A DNA stretch of 64,000 nucleotides from the NCBI RefSeq assembly GCF_029278565.1, contig NZ_CP119559.1, positions 2,108,001 to 2,172,000 on the forward strand. Reading direction: 5' to 3'. This document shows positions 35,711 through 47,815 of this stretch, one piece after another. A program made the translations under genes and the position numbers. Numbering within the stretch: position 1 is the first letter of the stretch; each line of letters begins with the position of its first letter. This stretch comes from Haloarcula halophila (lineage in GTDB: Archaea; Halobacteriota; Halobacteria; Halobacteriales; Haloarculaceae). Under the pieces are notes generated by a model that saw only the letters and a program-made list of their open reading frames with translations, was not told the DNA's origin and did not search any database.

Positions 35711-36037
35711 ATGAGCGCAGAAGGACTCGAACGACAGACCCGGAACTACCTCAGTAACAACGTGCCACAGATCCAGCAACACGGCGGCTCCTTCGAAGTG
35801 CGGGACGTCGACGAAGCGGCCGGGACCGCGACGGTCGCGATCGGCGGTGCCTGCTCTGGCTGTGGCATCGCACCGATGACGATGAAGGCGATCAAACAGC
35901 GGCTTCCCGAGAGCGTCGACGGACTGGAAGACGTCGAGGTCGTCCGTGCGGGCGGACCGCGTGCCGCCGTGATGCCGTCGAAGACCGACGAGATGGAAGG
36001 GATGGACGAGTACGAGGACTACAGTCCACCCTTCTGA
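35711..36037 (+). CDS. NifU-like (C-terminal domain) iron-sulfur scaffold protein
   Basis: A 108-residue protein equal to the NifU C-terminal domain. The Fe-S-binding pair is in GGACSGCGIAPMTMKAIKQRL (CxxC at about residues 48-51). Such proteins assemble or carry [4Fe-4S] clusters. The acidic C-terminal tail (about 25 residues, EMEGMDEYEDYSPPF) is extra to the family core. A TTAGGA-type dyad and TATA box immediately upstream suggest iron-dependent control. Confidence 0.9.
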   Translation: MSAEGLERQTRNYLSNNVPQIQQHGGSFEVRDVDEAAGTATVAIGGACSGCGIAPMTMKAIKQRLPESVDGLEDVEVVRAGGPRAAVMPSKTDEMEGMDEYEDYSPPF

Positions 36038-36105
36038 GTCGGAGACGTCTCGACTGACCCGCGACGACGGACTCGGTCACGCCGTTCTCGATTCCCCTGT
36101 CCGGG

Positions 36106-36486
36106 CTACTCGCCCGCTCGGTCGTCGAGTTCGTCCTGGAGGAGTGTCGCCGCCAACTGCTCGCTGACGACCGTGCTGACATCGTTGGCGAGTCGCATCG
36201 CTTTCAGTTCGTGCTCTTCCAGGTCTAGCGCGTCACGGAAGAACCACGACAGCGTCACGTACGTCTCGTGAAGCTCTGCGGCCCGTTCCCATCCGTCCTC
36301 GGTGAGCGTCGCGCCCTCGTAGGGCTCGTAGGTGACGAGACCATGTCCGGCCAACCGCTGGAACGTCTCCGAGGTTGTCGCTCCTGATCGACCGAGCATC
36401 TCCGCGACGGTTCCCGACGAGATCGGCGGTTCGTCCCGGTGTTGGGCGATGTAGAGCGCGAGCAGATACTGCGGTGCCTGTGTCAT
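36106..36486 (-). CDS. DtxR-family winged-helix regulator, metal ligands not conserved
   Basis: A 126-residue DtxR-type protein. The winged helix covers residues 1-65 (YLLALYIAQH, SSGTVAEMLGRSGATTSETFQRLAGHGLVTYE) and the helical dimerisation domain follows (LTEDGWERAAELHETYVTLSWFFRDALDL). The usual metal-ligand stretch of DtxR (EACR.EH) reads KAMRLAND here, so by my alignment the Glu and His ligands are Ala and Asn. No SH3 domain follows. A perfect palindrome at 36532-36545 sits between its TATA box and expected start site, so autoregulation is likely. Confidence 0.85.
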   Translation of the reverse strand: MTQAPQYLLALYIAQHRDEPPISSGTVAEMLGRSGATTSETFQRLAGHGLVTYEPYEGATLTEDGWERAAELHETYVTLSWFFRDALDLEEHELKAMRLANDVSTVVSEQLAATLLQDELDDRAGE

Positions 36487-37061
36487 CAGTTGTCGACTGC
36501 GTGTTCCGGTGTCGTTGCGCTGCCCATACTTTTAGGCATGCCTAATAAATTAAAACGGTTCTGGTTTCAGACAACCCGAACCCGGCCGGTCGGCCGAACG
36601 GACCAGCCGCCAACGGGTTGACGGGCGATCGAGTGTTCTCTATCGCGATTATCGGTTTACAGCGGGGGACTGGTGATCGGGACAGATCGAACGAGAACCC
36701 ACGGGAACGGCCGCTCTGCCGGGGCTGTACCGGGAGTTTCGGTCCCAGTCCGCTCACGCGCCGGGGTAGTCGACCCGCGGGGGCACCTGAAATCGGCGGA
36801 CCGTCCGAGCGAACCGTACCGGGCAGGCCACGACCTTCGAGCCTCGATGTCTCGGCGGGCGGTGGATACTCGACCGCCGATCGTTCGCCTGTTCTCCAGA
36901 CGGTCGGTCTGCTATCGGGGGGTTACGACACCGCGTCCGCCCCGCCGGTTTCACGGACCCGACACCGTACAGAGCACACACAGGGGAGTCACAGCCCGCC
37001 GCAGTTGATCACCGTCAGATCGCGCTCCTCCGGGTAATATATCGCTGGCCGCTATATCGAA
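36487..37061. other. 575-nt gene-free stretch between the DtxR-family gene and uvrC
   Basis: Besides the promoter elements at 36532-36555 I see no gene here. Open frames (such as 36618-37037) lack ribosome-site, hydrophobic or haloarchaeal acidic character. The 3' side near the uvrC stop has two TATATCG direct repeats (about 37038-37059). A small RNA could be hidden here, but I cannot recognise one. Confidence 0.5.
36532..36545. promoter_or_regulatory. Perfect DtxR-type palindrome at the DtxR-family gene promoter
   Basis: TTAGGCATGCCTAA is a perfect 14-nt palindrome with TTAGGC half-sites as in DtxR/IdeR boxes. For the minus-strand gene it lies immediately downstream of an AT-rich TATA candidate (36546-36555), i.e. 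in a repressing position. Confidence 0.7.
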
Positions 37062-38798
37062 TCAGTTCAGCCGGGTCCGGATCGTCTCGGCGGTTCGTTC
37101 ACCGATGCCGTCGACAGTCCGGAGCTCTGTCAGCGAGGCCGAGCGAACGCCCTCGACGCTGCCGAAGCGTCGGAGCAGTCGCTTCCGCGTCTCGGGGCCG
37201 ATGCCCGGCACCTCGTCCAGCGCGGTCGACACCTCGTCCCGAACGGTCTGGTGGTACTGAACTGCAAAGCGGTGGGCCTCGTCGCGAATCCGCTGGAGGA
37301 GGTGGAGTTGGGGCGCGTCGTCGGGCCAGTCGTAGACGCCGTCGGGGGTGACGACCAGTTCTTCGTCCTTGGCGAGTGCGATCGCCGGTACGTCCCAGCC
37401 GACCTCGGTCAGCGCGTCACGAGCAGCACCCAACTGTCCGTCCCCGCCGTCGATCACCAGCAGGTCGGGGTCCGGGCGGTCGTCCCGTCCCTCGACCGCG
37501 CGTGTGGCCCGCCAGCGGACGAGTTCGCGCATGTTGGCGTAGTCGTCGTTTCGCTCACTGAGCTTCTTTCGTCGGTAGTCGGCCTTCTCCGCTTTCGTAT
37601 CCACGAAGGAAACGTTCGAGCCGACGACGGCACGCCCCTGTGCGTGGCTCACGTCGAACCCCTCGATCCGGTCGGGGCGGTCGATACCGAGCGCGTCGGC
37701 GAGTGCGCCGAGTTCGTCGTCGGCGCCACCGCGGCGGCGTGCGTTCTTGAGCGCGAGGTCGACGAGTGTCGCCTCCCGGCCGGCACCGGGAACCCGGAGG
37801 TCGACGCCCTCGGCGGCGAGCCACGCCTCGATGTCCGCGTCGGCGGGGTCCTCGGCACAGAGGATCCTGTCGGGGAATTCCCGCTCGGCGTAGTACTGGG
37901 GGATGAACGCGCGGTAGACGGCGTCGGTCCCCTCGCCGTCGGGGACGGCCAGCGTGTGCCGGTCGCGTTCGACGAGTTTCCCGCCCTCGGCGTGAAGTCG
38001 GGCGACGACGGCCGTCTCTCCCTCGAAGGCAGCACCAAGTACGTCGGTCGTCGCGCGGGCGCTGGCGTCGCTGACCGCGGTATCGCTCTCCCCGACGAAC
38101 GCCTCGACGGCGTCGAGTTTGTCCCGGAGGTTGGCCGCTCGCTCGAAGGCCTGCTCGGCCGCCGCCCCCTCCATAGCACGCCGGAGCGGATCAGTGAGGA
38201 CGCCGGTCTCGCCCTCGAAGAACCGCTCGACGTTCTCGACGTCTTCGCCGTAGTCGGCTGCCGATATCTCCCCGGTACAGGGGGCCGAACAGATCCCCAT
38301 CTCGTAGTCCAGACAGGGACGGTCCCGGTTCCGGTACTTGTGGTCCGAACAGCCACGGAGCCCGTAGATCTCCCGGAGCGCCTTCAGGACGACCTCGACG
38401 CGGCCCTTGTCGGTGAAGGGGCCGTAGACGGTCGCTCCCTCGGCAGGATCGCGGGTCACCTCGATCCGTGGAACCGCGTGGTCGGTCAACTGGACCAGCG
38501 GATAGGACTTGTCGTCTTTCAGCCGGACGTTGTACGGGGGCCGGTGGCGCTTGATGAGGTTCGCCTCCAGCAAGAGCGCCTGTGTCTCCGTGTCGGTCAC
38601 CGAGAAGTCGATCGTCCGGGCGCGTTCGACCATCGCAGCGATGCGGTCACTGCGCGGGTCGGCGTAGGATCTGACACGGTCCCGGAGATCGACGGCCTTG
38701 CCGACATACAGTACCCGCTCGTCGGTATCTTCGAACTGATAGATTCCCGGCTCACGCGGCAGGTCGGCGGCACGTGTTCGGACCCCGTCGGTGTCCAT
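37062..38798 (-). CDS. uvrC: Excinuclease ABC subunit C
   Basis: A 578-residue dual-incision nuclease of nucleotide excision repair. The N-terminal GIY-YIG domain starts [30 protein letters not shown] Cys-rich segment ([25 protein letters not shown]) follows, then the UVR motif ([18 protein letters not shown]), the RNase-H-like C nuclease domain ([31 protein letters not shown], and [10 protein letters not shown]) and two helix-hairpin-helix motifs ([35 protein letters not shown]). It acts with UvrB, whose C-terminal end is at the start of this window. Length is normal. Confidence 0.97.
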   Translation of the reverse strand: MDTDGVRTRAADLPREPGIYQFEDTDERVLYVGKAVDLRDRVRSYADPRSDRIAAMVERARTIDFSVTDTETQALLLEANLIKRHRPPYNVRLKDDKSYPLVQLTDHAVPRIEVTRDPAEGATVYGPFTDKGRVEVVLKALREIYGLRGCSDHKYRNRDRPCLDYEMGICSAPCTGEISAADYGEDVENVERFFEGETGVLTDPLRRAMEGAAAEQAFERAANLRDKLDAVEAFVGESDTAVSDASARATTDVLGAAFEGETAVVARLHAEGGKLVERDRHTLAVPDGEGTDAVYRAFIPQYYAEREFPDRILCAEDPADADIEAWLAAEGVDLRVPGAGREATLVDLALKNARRRGGADDELGALADALGIDRPDRIEGFDVSHAQGRAVVGSNVSFVDTKAEKADYRRKKLSERNDDYANMRELVRWRATRAVEGRDDRPDPDLLVIDGGDGQLGAARDALTEVGWDVPAIALAKDEELVVTPDGVYDWPDDAPQLHLLQRIRDEAHRFAVQYHQTVRDEVSTALDEVPGIGPETRKRLLRRFGSVEGVRSASLTELRTVDGIGERTAETIRTRLN

Positions 38799-38831
38799 CG
38801 CCTCCCGGTTAGCGCCGCGCGGAGTTGAACG

Positions 38832-39452
38832 TCACGCTGGCGAGTCTTCCGGCACTCGCTCCCGATCGGGGTCCGGTGGCCCCTCACCGGGAAACAGTGC
38901 GGTCCGAAGCTGATCGAGGGCGTGGTCCTCCTCCGGGGCTGTCAACTCGATATCGTCCTCGCCGGCCACCGAGAAGACGAGCAGCGACTCCCGCGACCAG
39001 GCGTAGACGCCCAACACGACGGCGGCAAACGCCAGCGCGAGCCCGCCGAACAGCTGCATGAGATCGTCGAGCTGTGCCAGCAGGGTCAGCATCGACCCGA
39101 GCAGCCCCATCATCCCGCCGAGACCGAGTTGTCCCGAGGCTCCAGCGCTGTCCAGTGAGATACCGCCGACCAGACTGTCCAGGCTGATGAGCCGCCCGGC
39201 TACGATCAGGACGATCCCGGCCACCAGTGCCTTCAGCCCCTGTTCGAGAAACGCCCAGTCTCCGCTGGTGGTGTGGTCGACGCCCTCGACGTTCGGGCGG
39301 TCGACGGTTCGGTAGTTGGGGCCGTCCCGATCGGGGGTAAACGCCAGCACACGGTGGGTCGTGACGACCACGCCGCCGTCGCCGACGGCGACCTGGGTTT
39401 CGATCGTCTCGCCGTCGAACAGGAGATCGTCCGCGCGATCGACCCAGCGCAT
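38832..39452 (-). CDS. Membrane protein with a PH-like N-terminal domain
   Basis: A 206-residue protein. Residues 1-55 look like a bacterial-PH-like strand set (DDLLFDGETIETQVAVGDGGVVVTTHRVLAF). The rest has two to three membrane helices (about 70-90, 105-150) with a Gly-rich loop, and an acidic tail. I chose ATG 39452; the longer frame starts in an upstream gene region of different composition. Divergent from the zinc-ribbon membrane gene at 39538. Function unknown. Confidence 0.72.
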   Translation of the reverse strand: MRWVDRADDLLFDGETIETQVAVGDGGVVVTTHRVLAFTPDRDGPNYRTVDRPNVEGVDHTTSGDWAFLEQGLKALVAGIVLIVAGRLISLDSLVGGISLDSAGASGQLGLGGMMGLLGSMLTLLAQLDDLMQLFGGLALAFAAVVLGVYAWSRESLLVFSVAGEDDIELTAPEEDHALDQLRTALFPGEGPPDPDRERVPEDSPA

Positions 39453-39537
39453 ACGGACGCTTAGCGGGCAACCGATTTCAACCCTCGCCCGCAGACACCC
39501 ACAACGGCTAACACGACGCCACCCCTCAGTTCGAACG

Positions 39538-40029
39538 ATGCGAACTGATCCCCGCTGTCCCCACTGTAACGAGAAGGTCAGCGCCACGGCCTCCTGGTGT
39601 ATGCACTGCGGACAGGATTTCGACGAGCCACGGGAGGCGGGTAGTGGTGAACTCACGGAGGCGCTCGCACGTGGTGACAGCGACGCCGTCGCCGGTCGCC
39701 TCACCGACAGCGAACACGGGCCGGGCGCGATCGGCGTGGGGGTGGCGATCGTGGCGCTGGTCACGCTCCCGACCGTCGCCCCGCCGGGGCTGACCTTCTT
39801 CTACCTCGCGGCCGTCGTCGCCGTCGGCTACCTGGCCGCCCAGCAACAGGGTACGAGCGACGCGCTCTCCCGTGGCGCGCAACTGCTCGCGCTTACCCCT
39901 CTCCTGTTGTGGTTGCTCTCTGCCGCACTGTACGCTGTTCCCCCGATCACTGCGCTGCTCGGTCCGATCGTCTACGCCGTGCTCGTCCTCCTCCTCGCCC
40001 GCCGGATCGACAGCTCTCTCGTCGGGTGA
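39538..40029 (+). CDS. Zinc-ribbon membrane protein
   Basis: A 163-residue protein beginning with a zinc ribbon (CPHCNEKVSATASWCMHCG, two CxxC) and ending in three to four membrane helices (about 65-155). The acidic linker (FDEPREAGSGELTEAL) is typically haloarchaeal. The ATG at 39538 is chosen because it places the zinc ribbon immediately at the N-terminus. No specific function is recognised. Confidence 0.75.
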   Translation: MRTDPRCPHCNEKVSATASWCMHCGQDFDEPREAGSGELTEALARGDSDAVAGRLTDSEHGPGAIGVGVAIVALVTLPTVAPPGLTFFYLAAVVAVGYLAAQQQGTSDALSRGAQLLALTPLLLWLLSAALYAVPPITALLGPIVYAVLVLLLARRIDSSLVG

Positions 40030-40082
40030 CGCGGTCGTATCAAAACTACCATGCCGCCCGGTTTCGAAGACCCGCCTAACAG

Positions 40083-41201
40083 ATGGTCACACAGCGAGAG
40101 AAACAGGAGTACACGGACGACTATCCCGAAAAGACACTGTACCTCCCCGGCCCGACCGAGGTCCGCGAGGACGTGATCGAGGCGATGGCCCAGCCGATGT
40201 TCGGCCACCGGATGGACCGGATGACCGACCTCTACACCACGATCGTCGAGGACACCAAGGAGTTCCTGGGCACCGACAACGAGGTCATCATCCTCACCGC
40301 CTCGGGAACGGAGTTCTGGGAGGCGACGACGCTGAACCTCGTCGAGGACGACATGCTCGTGGCGACCTCGGGCGCGTTCAGCGAGCGCCAGGCCAACGTC
40401 GCCGACCGCCTCGGAAAGAACGTCGATCGGGTCGAGTACGCCTGGGGCCAGGCGGTCAAGCCCGCGGACATCCGGGACGCCCTCGAAGCGAGCGAGGACG
40501 GCTACGACGCCGTCGGTGTCGTCATGAACGAGACCTCCACGGGCGTGCGCAACCCCGTCGAAGAGATCGGCGACCTCATGGCCGACTACCCGGACACCTA
40601 CTTCGTCGTCGACGCCATCTCCTGTCTGGGCGGCGACCGGATCGACATCGAGGCCCACAACATCGACGCGCTGTTTACCTCTACGCAGAAAGCGTTCGCG
40701 ATGCCGCCGGGGCTGGCCGTCTGTACCGTCAGCGACGCCGCCTACGAGCGGGAACTGGAGAAGGAGTCCGCGTCGTGGTACGGCGGCTTCCAGCGCACGC
40801 TCGACTACTACGACCGGAAGGGCCAGACCCACTCGACGCCGGCGATCCCGATCATGCTGGCCTACCGCAAGCAGATGAAACACATGCTCGACGAGGGTCA
40901 CGACGCCCGCGACCAGCGCCACCGCGAGATGGCCGAGTACACCCGCGAGTGGGCCCGCGAGCACTTCGGCCTCTTCCCCGAGGAGGGGTACGAGTCCCAG
41001 ACTGTGACCTGCATCGAGAACACCCGAGGTATCGACGTGGCAGAGACCGTCGAGGCCGTCTCCGAGGAGTACGACATGGTCTTCTCCAGTGGGTACGGCG
41101 ACCTCAGCGAGGAGTCGTTCCGCATCGGGCACATGGGCGAACACACCGTCGAGTCGATCACGGAACTCACCGACGCTATCGAGGACGTCGCGGATCTGTA
41201 A
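40083..41201 (+). CDS. Class V PLP-dependent aminotransferase (serine/alanine-glyoxylate type)
   Basis: A 372-residue fold-type I enzyme. PGPTEVREDV (about 23) opens the family fold, FGHRMDRM the active site, TASGTEFWEATTLNL the phosphate-binding turn, and FVVDAISCLGGDRIDI the Asp that binds the pyridine nitrogen. The PLP Lys is in TSTQKAFAMPPG (about residue 203). The C-terminal part includes the GRIGHMG-like FRIGHMGEHT. Family members transfer amino groups between serine or alanine and glyoxylate or pyruvate. No partner pathway genes adjoin it. Confidence 0.9.
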   Translation: MVTQREKQEYTDDYPEKTLYLPGPTEVREDVIEAMAQPMFGHRMDRMTDLYTTIVEDTKEFLGTDNEVIILTASGTEFWEATTLNLVEDDMLVATSGAFSERQANVADRLGKNVDRVEYAWGQAVKPADIRDALEASEDGYDAVGVVMNETSTGVRNPVEEIGDLMADYPDTYFVVDAISCLGGDRIDIEAHNIDALFTSTQKAFAMPPGLAVCTVSDAAYERELEKESASWYGGFQRTLDYYDRKGQTHSTPAIPIMLAYRKQMKHMLDEGHDARDQRHREMAEYTREWAREHFGLFPEEGYESQTVTCIENTRGIDVAETVEAVSEEYDMVFSSGYGDLSEESFRIGHMGEHTVESITELTDAIEDVADL

Positions 41202-41345
41202 CCTATCTGACTAGTGTGTGCCGGGTCCGTGCAGGGCACCTGGTTGTCTCTCGGGAGACGACGGCTCCGTGTGCTTTCCAGCGGTGTAACCGGATGTGTA
41301 CGATCTATCACATTAATTATCAGAATTTGAACTGCGGGGCGCAGA

Positions 41346-41352
41346 TATAAAT
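41346..41352 (+). promoter_or_regulatory. TATA box of the transducer-opsin operon
   Basis: TATAAAT lies 25-31 nt before the transducer ATG at 41377, which is the usual haloarchaeal placement for a leaderless transcript. It is the only promoter-like element seen for both genes. Confidence 0.6.
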
Positions 41353-41376
41353 CCGCTTTTCCATTTCCGTCCGTAT

Positions 41377-42969
41377 ATGAGTACGACACGGCTTTCCGGG
41401 CAGATCACTGCCCACTACAGCAGGCGGATCGGCGCGGCGTTGCTCGTCACGCTCGCCGTGACCCTCGCGTTCGGGACGCTCTTTGCAGTCCACGCGGCGA
41501 ATACGGGAGCGGGGACGGCGTCGGTCGCCGGGACACTGTTCGTCGTGGTACTGAACATCGGCCTGCTCGGGATCGTCCTCGGCGGGAACGCCGCCGTCGC
41601 GCTCCGTCGGCTGACCGACGCCGCGGAGGCGATCGAAGACGGCGACCTCGAAGCCAGTCCCGAGGTCGAACGCAGCGACGAGTTCGCCGATCTCGCAACG
41701 GCGTTCGACAACATGCGTGAGTCACTCGGCGAGGCCTTAGAGGAGTCGGAAGCCGCCCGCCAGGACGCCGAAGCCGCCCGCGAAGAGGCCGAGACCGCCC
41801 AGCGGGAGGCGGAAGCGTTCAACGAACGGCTCATCGAGCACGCGACAGAGATCGGCGACGCGATGACCGCGGCCGCCGACGGTGACTTCACTCGCCGGTT
41901 GGAGACGGACGTCGACGTCGACGCGGTCGAACGGATCGCCGTGGCCTACGAGGAGATGAGCGGCGGGCTCTCCGAGACGGTCGAGGAGATCCGTGAGTTC
42001 GCCGCCGTCGTCGAGTCCGCGAGCGACTCCGTCGCGGCCGACGCGGCCGACGTCGAGCGACGGAACCAGGCCCTCGCCGACGACATCCGGGAGTTGGCCA
42101 CCGATATCGAACAGCAGGCGGATCGACTCGAAACGGCGATCGCGGAGACGAACGACCTCTCGGCGACGATCGAGGAGGTGGCCTCGACGACCGACGAGGT
42201 CGCACAGCAGTCCAGCGAGGCGGCCGACGCCGGGACGACCGGTGCCGAACGTGTCGAGGAGGCGATCGACGCCATCCAGACCGTCGAGGACGCCGTCGCA
42301 CAACTAGACGCGCTCGTCGCGGAGTTGGACGACCGGATGGGTGAGGTCGAGGCGACGACCGGACTCGTCGACGACATCGCCGAACAGACGAACATCCTCG
42401 CGCTGAACGCCAACATCGAGGCGTCACACGCGAGCGAGGCCGGGTCCGGGTTCGCCGTCGTCGCCGACGAGGTCAAACAGCTCGCCGAGGAGACCCAGGC
42501 CGCCATCGACGAGATCGAGACGATCATCGCCGGCGCACGGGCCGACGTCGACGACGTGACCGACGAGATGGACGCGACCAGCGAACGCATCGACGCCAGC
42601 GTGGAGACGATCACCGCTGCGGGCGAGACGCTCGCGCAACTCACCGATACCGTCGACGACGTCGACGACGCGATGGGCGAGATCGCACGGGCGACCGACG
42701 ACGCCGCGGCCGCGACGGAAGAAGTAGCTGCGACGATCGACACCGTCGGCGAGGCCGCGGCCGACGTGGCCGACCGTTCGCACAGTCTCGCCGACACCGC
42801 TGCCGAGACGGCAGAGACGATGAGCGACGTACGGAGACAGGCCGACGACCTCTCCGACCGGACGGCCGAACTCATCGACCGGCTCGCGGCGTTCGAGACA
42901 CGTTCGGGGAGCGGCGAGTCGGCAGGGACTGCCGGAGCGGCGACCGCAGTTGGTGATGCCGATGATTAG
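41377..42969 (+). CDS. Haloarchaeal chemotaxis transducer (Htr-type, no extracellular domain)
   Basis: A 530-residue membrane receptor. Two N-terminal helices (about 18-40 and 50-75, separated by only ~10 residues outside) mean no ligand domain, as in opsin-coupled transducers. HAMP region follows (RRLTDAAEAIEDGDLE, about 77-125), a coiled coil, a second HAMP-like stretch (about 150-205) and the methyl-accepting signalling domain. The hairpin tip (336-365: DIAEQTNILALNANIEA...GFAVVADEVKQLAEE) binds CheA/CheW. The usual ARAGE of the tip reads SHASE here. TM2 carries Asn60 and Asn71. The opsin-like gene starts inside its last codons, so the two are coupled; this gene order is that of the known htr-sop pairs. 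Confidence 0.92.
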   Translation: MSTTRLSGQITAHYSRRIGAALLVTLAVTLAFGTLFAVHAANTGAGTASVAGTLFVVVLNIGLLGIVLGGNAAVALRRLTDAAEAIEDGDLEASPEVERSDEFADLATAFDNMRESLGEALEESEAARQDAEAAREEAETAQREAEAFNERLIEHATEIGDAMTAAADGDFTRRLETDVDVDAVERIAVAYEEMSGGLSETVEEIREFAAVVESASDSVAADAADVERRNQALADDIRELATDIEQQADRLETAIAETNDLSATIEEVASTTDEVAQQSSEAADAGTTGAERVEEAIDAIQTVEDAVAQLDALVAELDDRMGEVEATTGLVDDIAEQTNILALNANIEASHASEAGSGFAVVADEVKQLAEETQAAIDEIETIIAGARADVDDVTDEMDATSERIDASVETITAAGETLAQLTDTVDDVDDAMGEIARATDDAAAATEEVAATIDTVGEAAADVADRSHSLADTAAETAETMSDVRRQADDLSDRTAELIDRLAAFETRSGSGESAGTAGAATAVGDADD

Positions 42970-43684
42970 CGAAACGACGGTCTACGGATCAGCCGCCGCC
43001 GTCAGTGCGATCGCGACGGTCGCCTTTCTCGTCTGGATCCGCCGGGTCCCGGCTCGAAAGCGTCCGTACTGCTATCCGGTCGTCGGTGTCGTCGGCCTCT
43101 CGGCAGTCCTAACCGCACTGGTGGCGCTGGATGGGTTCTACATCGCCGGAACGGGACAGACGCTCCCCGGTGTGATCGACGACTTCGTCGCCTACACCGT
43201 GTTGTGGGTCGCTGCCGCCGCCATCGCCGGCGAATCCCGCCGAATGCTTGCGCTCCTCGCAGTGATCCCGATGGTCCAGGTCGTTGCGTTCAACGTCGCG
43301 GCGGTCGTCGGCGGTCTCGTCGGCCTCGTCGGGTTGGCTCTCCTCGTGGTCGGGCAGGTCCTGATCGCGTACCTCTTTCTGGGTCCGATCTGGGAACGGA
43401 CCGACTCGCTGCCCGACGGACAGCGCCTCCTCCACTGGAAGTCCCGGAACCTCCTGTTGTTCCTCATCGGGATGCTCGTGGTCTTTGCGCTCCTGTCGGT
43501 CGGTCAGATATTCGACACCTTCGTCACCGCCGTCCTCAGTGAGTATATGGGGCTGTTGATCAGGGTCGGGTTCGCCGGCTTCCTGCTCGCCAACGTCGAC
43601 GCGATCGATCCGGCGGCGATCGAACTGTTCGGTTCGTCCGCCGATCGGCCTGCGGCCGAGCCCACCGGGAGCGGCGCCGACTGA
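42962..43684 (+). CDS. Opsin-like 7-TM protein lacking the retinal-binding Lys
   Basis: A 240-residue microbial-rhodopsin homologue with seven helices. Helix G reads EYMGLLIRVGFAGFLLANVDAI, aligning with sensory rhodopsin II Y199...K205VGFGFIALDAA: Tyr195 matches Tyr199 (which contacts the transducer), but Arg201 replaces the Schiff-base Lys. In helix C my alignment puts Ala77 at the counter-ion Asp. Helix F starts RNLLLFLIG, like RNLTVVLW. So covalent retinal binding looks impossible. A class of lysine-less haloarchaeal opsins has been reported and proposed to sense non-light stimuli. ATG 42962 overlaps the transducer stop by 8 nt; an ATG at 42956 and earlier TTG/GTG starts are alternatives. 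Confidence 0.88.
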   Translation: MISETTVYGSAAAVSAIATVAFLVWIRRVPARKRPYCYPVVGVVGLSAVLTALVALDGFYIAGTGQTLPGVIDDFVAYTVLWVAAAAIAGESRRMLALLAVIPMVQVVAFNVAAVVGGLVGLVGLALLVVGQVLIAYLFLGPIWERTDSLPDGQRLLHWKSRNLLLFLIGMLVVFALLSVGQIFDTFVTAVLSEYMGLLIRVGFAGFLLANVDAIDPAAIELFGSSADRPAAEPTGSGAD

Positions 43685-43727
43685 CGCGAGCCACCCCATG
43701 AGAACCGGCGTGCGGAGGATCCCATAG

Positions 43728-46840
<3,113 letters not shown>

Positions 46841-46844
<4 letters not shown>

Positions 46845-47764
46845 GCCTCGACCTCCTCCCGACTGGTGTAGGCCGCGAACACGTCGTCCAGCGACGCCTC
46901 CTCGGTGTCGAAGTTGTCGACCGCGAAGCCTGCCTCTTCGAGGGTATTCAGGACCGTCATCTTCTCGCTGGCGTCACAGGTGACTCTGATCCCGTTTCCG
47001 GCCCCGGCGACGCCGGTTCCGATGCCGGCGTCCTCGATGATCGTGACCGCCTCGTCGATGTCGGCGCCGTCACCGAACGTGACTTCCAGGGTCGTGTCGC
47101 CGGCAGCGGCCTCCCGCAGGCCCTCGATAGTGTCTTTCGCGATGAGTTCGCCGTCCTGGAGAATCCCGACGGTGTCACAGACGGCGTCGACCTGGCCGAG
47201 GATGTGACTGGAGAAGAAGACGGTCGCGCCCCGCTCGTTCTCCTCGCGGATGATCTCGCGCATCAGCCGCGCGCCGTTGGGGTCGAGCCCGCTGGTCGGC
47301 TCGTCGAGGATGAGCAGTTCGGGTTCGCCGACCAGTGCCATCGCCAGGACGAGTCGCTGTTGCATCCCCTTGGAGTAGCCGCCGGCCTTGCGGTCGATGG
47401 CGTCCGGGATGCCGACCCGTTCGGCCAGCGTGTCCGGGTCGGCGTCGGCGTCTTTCGATTCGATCACGAACTTCAGGTGTTGCCGGCCGGTGAGCCGGCC
47501 GTAGACGTCGAACCCCTCCGGGAGGACACCGGTCCGGTCACGGATCCGTTTGGACTCCTCGTGGGCGTCCCGACCGAGGACCGTCGCCGATCCGTCGGTC
47601 GGACGGATGAAATCGAGGAGGACGTTGATCGCGGTCGATTTCCCCGCGCCGTTGGGACCGAGGAAGCCGAAGATCTCCCCTTCCTCGACGGTGAGGTCGA
47701 CCCCGTTCAGGGCTGTTACGGAGCCGAACTCCTTTCGGACCCCGTCCAGTTCTATCGCTGTCAT
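46841..47764 (-). CDS. ABC transporter ATP-binding protein
   Basis: A 307-residue ATPase. Walker A is FGPNGAGKST-like (GFLGPNGAGKSTAIN, about 34-46), the signature is YSKGMQQRLVLAMAL, Walker B is LLILDEPTSGLDP and the switch His is in FFSSHILGQVD. The ~80-residue C-terminal tail is the small regulatory domain usual in this ABC-2 family. Partner of the permease at 45852-46844. Confidence 0.94.
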
Positions 47765-47815
47765 ACGCCCGGCTTGTACCGGCCTCGGGTATAGTCTTTC
47801 GTATGACGAGTCGAC

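Noticed and set aside
36618-37037. 139-codon frame in the gap upstream of uvrC
   Set aside because: It has no motif, no ribosome site or promoter, and an Arg/Ser/Pro composition unlike real genes here.
42950-42961. Earlier TTG/GTG starts for the opsin-like gene
   Set aside because: They would add only Met-Val-Met-Pro; ATG 42962 already precedes helix A and needs no unusual start.
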